The position numbers and the translations under genes were made by a program. This document shows positions 6,752-9,210 of a DNA stretch of 9,210 nt, piece by piece. This stretch comes from Thermoplasmata archaeon (GTDB lineage: Archaea > Thermoplasmatota > Thermoplasmata > B31-G17), in NCBI GenBank assembly GCA_003649915.1, contig QMTG01000040.1:1-9210 (forward strand), read 5' to 3'. The first letter of the stretch is position 1. Each line of letters opens with the position of its first letter. The notes under the pieces are model-generated. The model saw nothing but the letters and a program-made list of their open reading frames with translations. It was not told the DNA's origin and did no database searches.

Positions 6752-8287
6752 CTAAATCCTCTTAACCATGTAAGGCTCGCGGAGAGCATAGCCTAGTCTT
6801 CTGTAGTAGCCCCTCACACCCACGCCACTCGTTATATATAGGTAATCATATCCTGCCGATTTTGCAATCTCCTCAGCCTCTGCCAGCAATTTTCTACCCA
6901 TACCCCTGTGCTGATACTCCCCTGCCATTCTCGCATCCTTGCCTATTGGCAAAACTGTGCCAACGACCTTTAGTTCCCTTACAATAGCCCTTCCGCCAAG
7001 GCGTAGGCGAATGTATGCGAACAACGCCCCCTCATCGTTTTCGTATGATAGAAAAACTTCCCTACCACCTGAGGCTTTGTATTCCCTCCACACCATACCA
7101 ACCCTCTCATACTCAGCCCTCACTCTTCCAGCCTCCCTACACCTTATACACCTGCATCTCCACCCAGCATTTTTCATGTACTCATGCGCCAATTGTCTGA
7201 GATTGCCATGTTTTACGCCCGCCTCTACAAGATACGCCGGTATGTCCCTCTGCACTCTCTGCACCCTGACCCATGGTGGTATCATTCTCTTCACCCTTGC
7301 AATCAATTCCACAGCATCTTGCAATGTATACGCCTGATACTCGCCCCTGAGCCACATATCGTACAGTTTTGTCCCTTTTATAACAAGTGTTGGATATATT
7401 TTTATCATGTCGGGCATAAACCTAGGGTCATAAAAAACCATGCGAAAGGTCTCAATATCCTTTTGCCAAGATGAATAGGGCAAGAAGGGCATTAAATGGT
7501 AGCAAACCTTCAGCCCTATCTCCTTAGCCACCCTTGTAGCTTTGATAACCTCGGCTACACCATGCCCTCTTTCCACCCTTTCAAGCACATCGTCATACAG
7601 GTTTTGCACACCGAGTTCCACCCTTGTAGCACCTAAATATGCGGAAAATTTTGCTTCTTCCCACCCAAAACAATCCGGGCGGGTCTCGACTGTGAGACCT
7701 ATACACCTAGCCTCTGCACTTTCATTTATCATATGTGCTTCTCTTATATTTTTTGAAGAAACGCCGTTGAGGGCATCAAAACACCTTTTAGCAAACCATT
7801 CCTGATAGCTCTTAGGTCGCGATGTAAACGTGCCCCCCATTATTATCATGTCAACCTTATCCACATAATGCCCTATAGCTTTCAACTGCTCGATTCTATT
7901 TTTAACCTGTTCGTATGGGTCATAATTGTTAGATATCGCCCGCAAGGATGCTGGCTCTCTTCCCGTGTAACTCTGCGCCGTGCCCATGTCTACGCCACCT
8001 GGGCAATACATACACTTCCCATGAGGGCATTTTGCGGGAGATGTCATCGCCGCAATTACAGCCACACCTGACAGTGTTCTTGTGGGCTTTTTTCTGAGTA
8101 GGGGCAGGTATTTTCCTCTCAGACCTTTAGGAATTCTTGCAAGAACTTCAGAATTTGGCGGTATTTTATTGCACGAGTATTTCCTACAAATTTCAACTTT
8201 TGCTTGCTCAAGTTCTTCCCTACTCTTTATCTCACCCTCCATAATTTTCATCGCAATTATACCCGCAACATCTATGTCCGACGCCAT
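6752..8287 (-). CDS. elp3: Elp3: tRNA U34 carboxymethyltransferase, radical SAM plus GNAT domains
   Basis: About 511 residues, full length for archaeal Elp3, which acts without the other Elongator subunits. It uses S-adenosylmethionine radical chemistry and acetyl-CoA to build the cm5 group on wobble uridine 34 of tRNA. Seen (numbered from the ATG at 8287): the [4Fe-4S] motif C87-PHGK-C92-MY-C95-PGG; family-typical blocks LTVETRPD, TRVELGVQ, KIYPTLVIKGTKLYDMW and QRVQRDIPAY; a zinc-site cluster C378-R-C380-IR-C383; and a C-terminal acetyltransferase domain with QHRGMG (459-464) for acetyl-CoA and YYRRLGY (494-500). The loop usually read as MPGLPG is MPFLPY here (266-271). Start choice is uncertain. 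In-frame ATGs lie at 8311, 8302 and 8287, none with a ribosome site. The TATA-like box at 8313-8320 predicts transcription from about 8291, favouring a nearly leaderless start at 8287; 8311 (519 residues) is the longest alternative. Housekeeping role, with no functional link to the surface genes. Confidence 0.95.
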   Translation of the reverse strand: MASDIDVAGIIAMKIMEGEIKSREELEQAKVEICRKYSCNKIPPNSEVLARIPKGLRGKYLPLLRKKPTRTLSGVAVIAAMTSPAKCPHGKCMYCPGGVDMGTAQSYTGREPASLRAISNNYDPYEQVKNRIEQLKAIGHYVDKVDMIIMGGTFTSRPKSYQEWFAKRCFDALNGVSSKNIREAHMINESAEARCIGLTVETRPDCFGWEEAKFSAYLGATRVELGVQNLYDDVLERVERGHGVAEVIKATRVAKEIGLKVCYHLMPFLPYSSWQKDIETFRMVFYDPRFMPDMIKIYPTLVIKGTKLYDMWLRGEYQAYTLQDAVELIARVKRMIPPWVRVQRVQRDIPAYLVEAGVKHGNLRQLAHEYMKNAGWRCRCIRCREAGRVRAEYERVGMVWREYKASGGREVFLSYENDEGALFAYIRLRLGGRAIVRELKVVGTVLPIGKDARMAGEYQHRGMGRKLLAEAEEIAKSAGYDYLYITSGVGVRGYYRRLGYALREPYMVKRI

Positions 8288-8312
8288 TACCACAGTATTC
8301 ATTGCAGACATT

Positions 8313-8320
8313 GTTTAAAT
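8313..8320 (-). promoter_or_regulatory. Possible TATA box of elp3
   Basis: The minus strand reads ATTTAAAC, ending one base before the ATG at 8311. If used, transcription would begin near 8291 and the first in-frame ATG downstream is 8287, giving a leaderless or nearly leaderless message. It is a weaker match than the other boxes in the window. Confidence 0.4.
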
Positions 8321-8387
8321 CAGTTGCGGTAAGTCGAGCAACATTTTTTACCTTTATGAGAGACACAGTTAGCATATGCTTTTTATT

Positions 8388-8396
8388 CAAAAAAGG
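8388..8396 (-). terminator. Possible T-run terminator after the DUF5678/protease unit
   Basis: The minus strand reads CCTTTTTTG, six T in a row, about 85 bases downstream of the protease stop codon. Archaeal termination often uses such T-runs without a hairpin. The 169-base gap between the protease and the longest elp3 frame (8312-8480) holds this run, a short palindrome AGCATATGCT (8371-8380) and the elp3 promoter, and nothing else I can support. Confidence 0.35.
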
Positions 8397-8480
8397 TAGC
8401 GGAAATCATACGAAGCACACATTACCCATACAATGCCGATAGAAGGTTACAGTTAGCTGGTATTAAATTTATGCTTAAAA

Positions 8481-8891
8481 CTACGCCTCCTCAAATATTA
8501 TTAAGCCATCTCTCTCCTTAAATGTTATATTAAATTTGTCAAATATGTCAAGGCGCCCAATTAATACTGGTACCTTATTGTCAAATGCCCAACCGATTCT
8601 GGCATTGAACTCTTTATTTCCTATTCTGACATTGCCTTCAACTATACATACTGATACTCTTCCTTCCCCTATCCCACCAAGTACCTTGACATTATCCTCA
8701 TCTATAGTGAATCCGAGCATTTTACCGAGACCAAATGGTATCAACGTTATATCTGCTCCAGAATCCAGAAAACCCTCCACCTTTACCCATTTTTTAAGTT
8801 TATTGGACCACATCTGAATCCTCGCTATCGGCCTTTTGATTGTTCCTGTTATTGTTGATTGCATCTCCTTGTATTTATAGACCACTTTCAT
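8481..8891 (-). CDS. Retropepsin-like (clan AA) aspartic protease, single domain
   Basis: 136 residues with one aspartic protease lobe. The catalytic motif is FLDSGADITLIP, with D43-S44-G45-A46; residues 109-122 (VLIGRLDIFDKFNI) match the hydrophobic-Gly motif that follows in this fold. A single lobe of this size implies activity as a homodimer, as in retropepsins and predicted archaeal and bacterial relatives. There is no signal peptide or membrane segment, so it is probably cytoplasmic. Its ATG is preceded 7 bases upstream by GGTGG (8899-8903), which lies in the last codons of the DUF5678-like gene; the gap between the genes is 2 bases, so they are almost certainly co-transcribed. AT-rich composition compared with elp3. 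Substrate unknown; the partner protein is an obvious candidate for substrate or regulator, but this is inference. There are no reverse transcriptase or integrase genes nearby, so it is not part of a retroelement. Confidence 0.85.
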   Translation of the reverse strand: MKVVYKYKEMQSTITGTIKRPIARIQMWSNKLKKWVKVEGFLDSGADITLIPFGLGKMLGFTIDEDNVKVLGGIGEGRVSVCIVEGNVRIGNKEFNARIGWAFDNKVPVLIGRLDIFDKFNITFKERDGLIIFEEA

Positions 8892-8893
8892 CT

Positions 8894-9118
8894 CTATCCC
8901 ACCACTACGAGAATCAAAAGTTCATCCCTTGGAACATATGCTAAGGATATTTCTTTATCTTTTGCAGATTTTTCGGCGCTCATATACACATGCTCTGGAT
9001 CATCTCCACTAGCCACAACCTTACCATCAACTATCGCAATCCATTTCCCAGCATACTCGCTCAAATCTGCCTTTATATAAAACTCGTAGTTCTTATCAAC
9101 CTTTGCCATGTCAGCCAT
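8894..9118 (-). CDS. Small DUF5678-like protein, partner of the aspartic protease
   Basis: 74 residues starting MADMAKVDKNYEF. The centre, EYAGKWIAIVDGKVVASGDD (residues 21-40), fits the DUF5678 pattern of a short beta-rich domain; this is from memory of the family and was not searched. The C-terminal half is charged and ends in a hydrophobic LLILVVVG. No catalytic residues, signal peptide or membrane helix. The frame is open to an ATG at 9151, but a TATA box at 9152-9160 would start transcription near 9130, downstream of that codon, and GGTGG (9125-9129) stands 6 bases before the ATG at 9118, so 9118 is the better start. It is the first gene of a two-gene unit with the protease. Function unknown; it might be a binding, regulatory or substrate partner. 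Confidence 0.8.
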   Translation of the reverse strand: MADMAKVDKNYEFYIKADLSEYAGKWIAIVDGKVVASGDDPEHVYMSAEKSAKDKEISLAYVPRDELLILVVVG

Positions 9119-9124
9119 ATCCAA

Positions 9125-9129
9125 CCACC
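9125..9129 (-). promoter_or_regulatory. Ribosome binding site GGTGG that decides the DUF5678-like start
   Basis: GGTGG ends 6 bases before the ATG at 9118, the best spacing in this gene. It would be near the 5' end of the transcript predicted from the 9152-9160 TATA box. Confidence 0.6.
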
Positions 9130-9151
9130 ATAACACTATTTGCACCGCCAT

Positions 9152-9160
9152 TATTTAAAG
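9152..9160 (-). promoter_or_regulatory. TATA box of the DUF5678/protease unit
   Basis: The minus strand reads CTTTAAATA, a near-consensus archaeal TATA element, about 38 bases before the chosen ATG. It also abuts the upstream ATG at 9151, ruling that codon out if the box is used. The remaining bases to the right edge (9161-9210) hold no gene I can support. Confidence 0.65.
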
Positions 9161-9210
9161 TTTTGTTGGGATGATTTTCCACAGCGGCATACATCATTAT
9201 GCCCGTGTCC

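Noticed and set aside
8314..8344. Tiny minus-strand frame (MLLDLPQLI, stop) preceded by GGTAAAAA, just upstream of elp3
   Set aside because: Nine codons only, overlapping the probable TATA box; nothing beyond one weak ribosome site supports translation.
8371..8380. Palindrome AGCATATGCT upstream of elp3
   Set aside because: Ten bases with no loop and no second copy in the window; could be chance in AT-rich DNA, so not called an operator.
8481..8891. Retroelement interpretation of the retropepsin-like protease
   Set aside because: No reverse transcriptase, integrase, gag-like gene or long terminal repeat is present nearby; single-lobe proteases of this fold occur widely in prokaryotes.
9161..9210. 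Possible end of another gene at the right edge (one minus frame reads VCRCGKS and stops at 9152-9154)
   Set aside because: Only about 19 codons are visible, a second minus frame is also open, and the stop lies in the TATA box; too little to support a gene.

Overview
All supported genes lie on the minus strand. The window looks archaeal, from an organism I cannot name; I would guess a euryarchaeote, perhaps near the Thermoplasmata. The reasons are TATA boxes at archaeal spacing before most genes, GGTGA/GGTGG/GAGGT ribosome binding sites, a compact archaeal-type Elp3, and large sequon-rich surface proteins that end in a membrane anchor. No tRNA, rRNA, CRISPR array or transposase gene was seen.

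Reading in transcription order, from the right end: 9118-8481 holds a tight two-gene unit, a small DUF5678-like protein followed after 2 bases by a retropepsin-like aspartic protease. Then comes elp3 (about 8287-6752), a radical SAM/acetyltransferase enzyme of tRNA wobble-uridine modification. Next is a giant predicted surface protein (6634-2738) with a signal peptide, a fibronectin-III-like domain, a carboxypeptidase-regulatory-like domain, many Ig-like domains, a calcium-binding thrombospondin-3-like segment and a C-terminal membrane helix. It is followed by a shorter relative (2676-1528), then a divergent endonuclease III-type DNA glycosylase (1474-674), a hairpin-rich spacer (about 541-673), and the 5' part of a third fibronectin-type surface protein (449 to the left edge).

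The three surface-protein genes share the order signal peptide, FN3-like domain, carboxypeptidase-regulatory-like domain. Each has its own TATA box, so they form a tandem paralogous family and not one operon. Elp3 is housekeeping and has no visible functional link to them.

Base composition is uneven. A hand count gives 31/60 G+C at 3601-3660 (giant surface gene) and 29/60 at 7261-7320 (elp3), against 32/120 at 901-1020 (glycosylase) and 18/60 at 8521-8580 (protease). The glycosylase interval is also bordered by a 15-base imperfect inverted repeat (13/15), and a 9-base direct repeat lies outside it. This makes the interval the best candidate in the window for a small inserted element.
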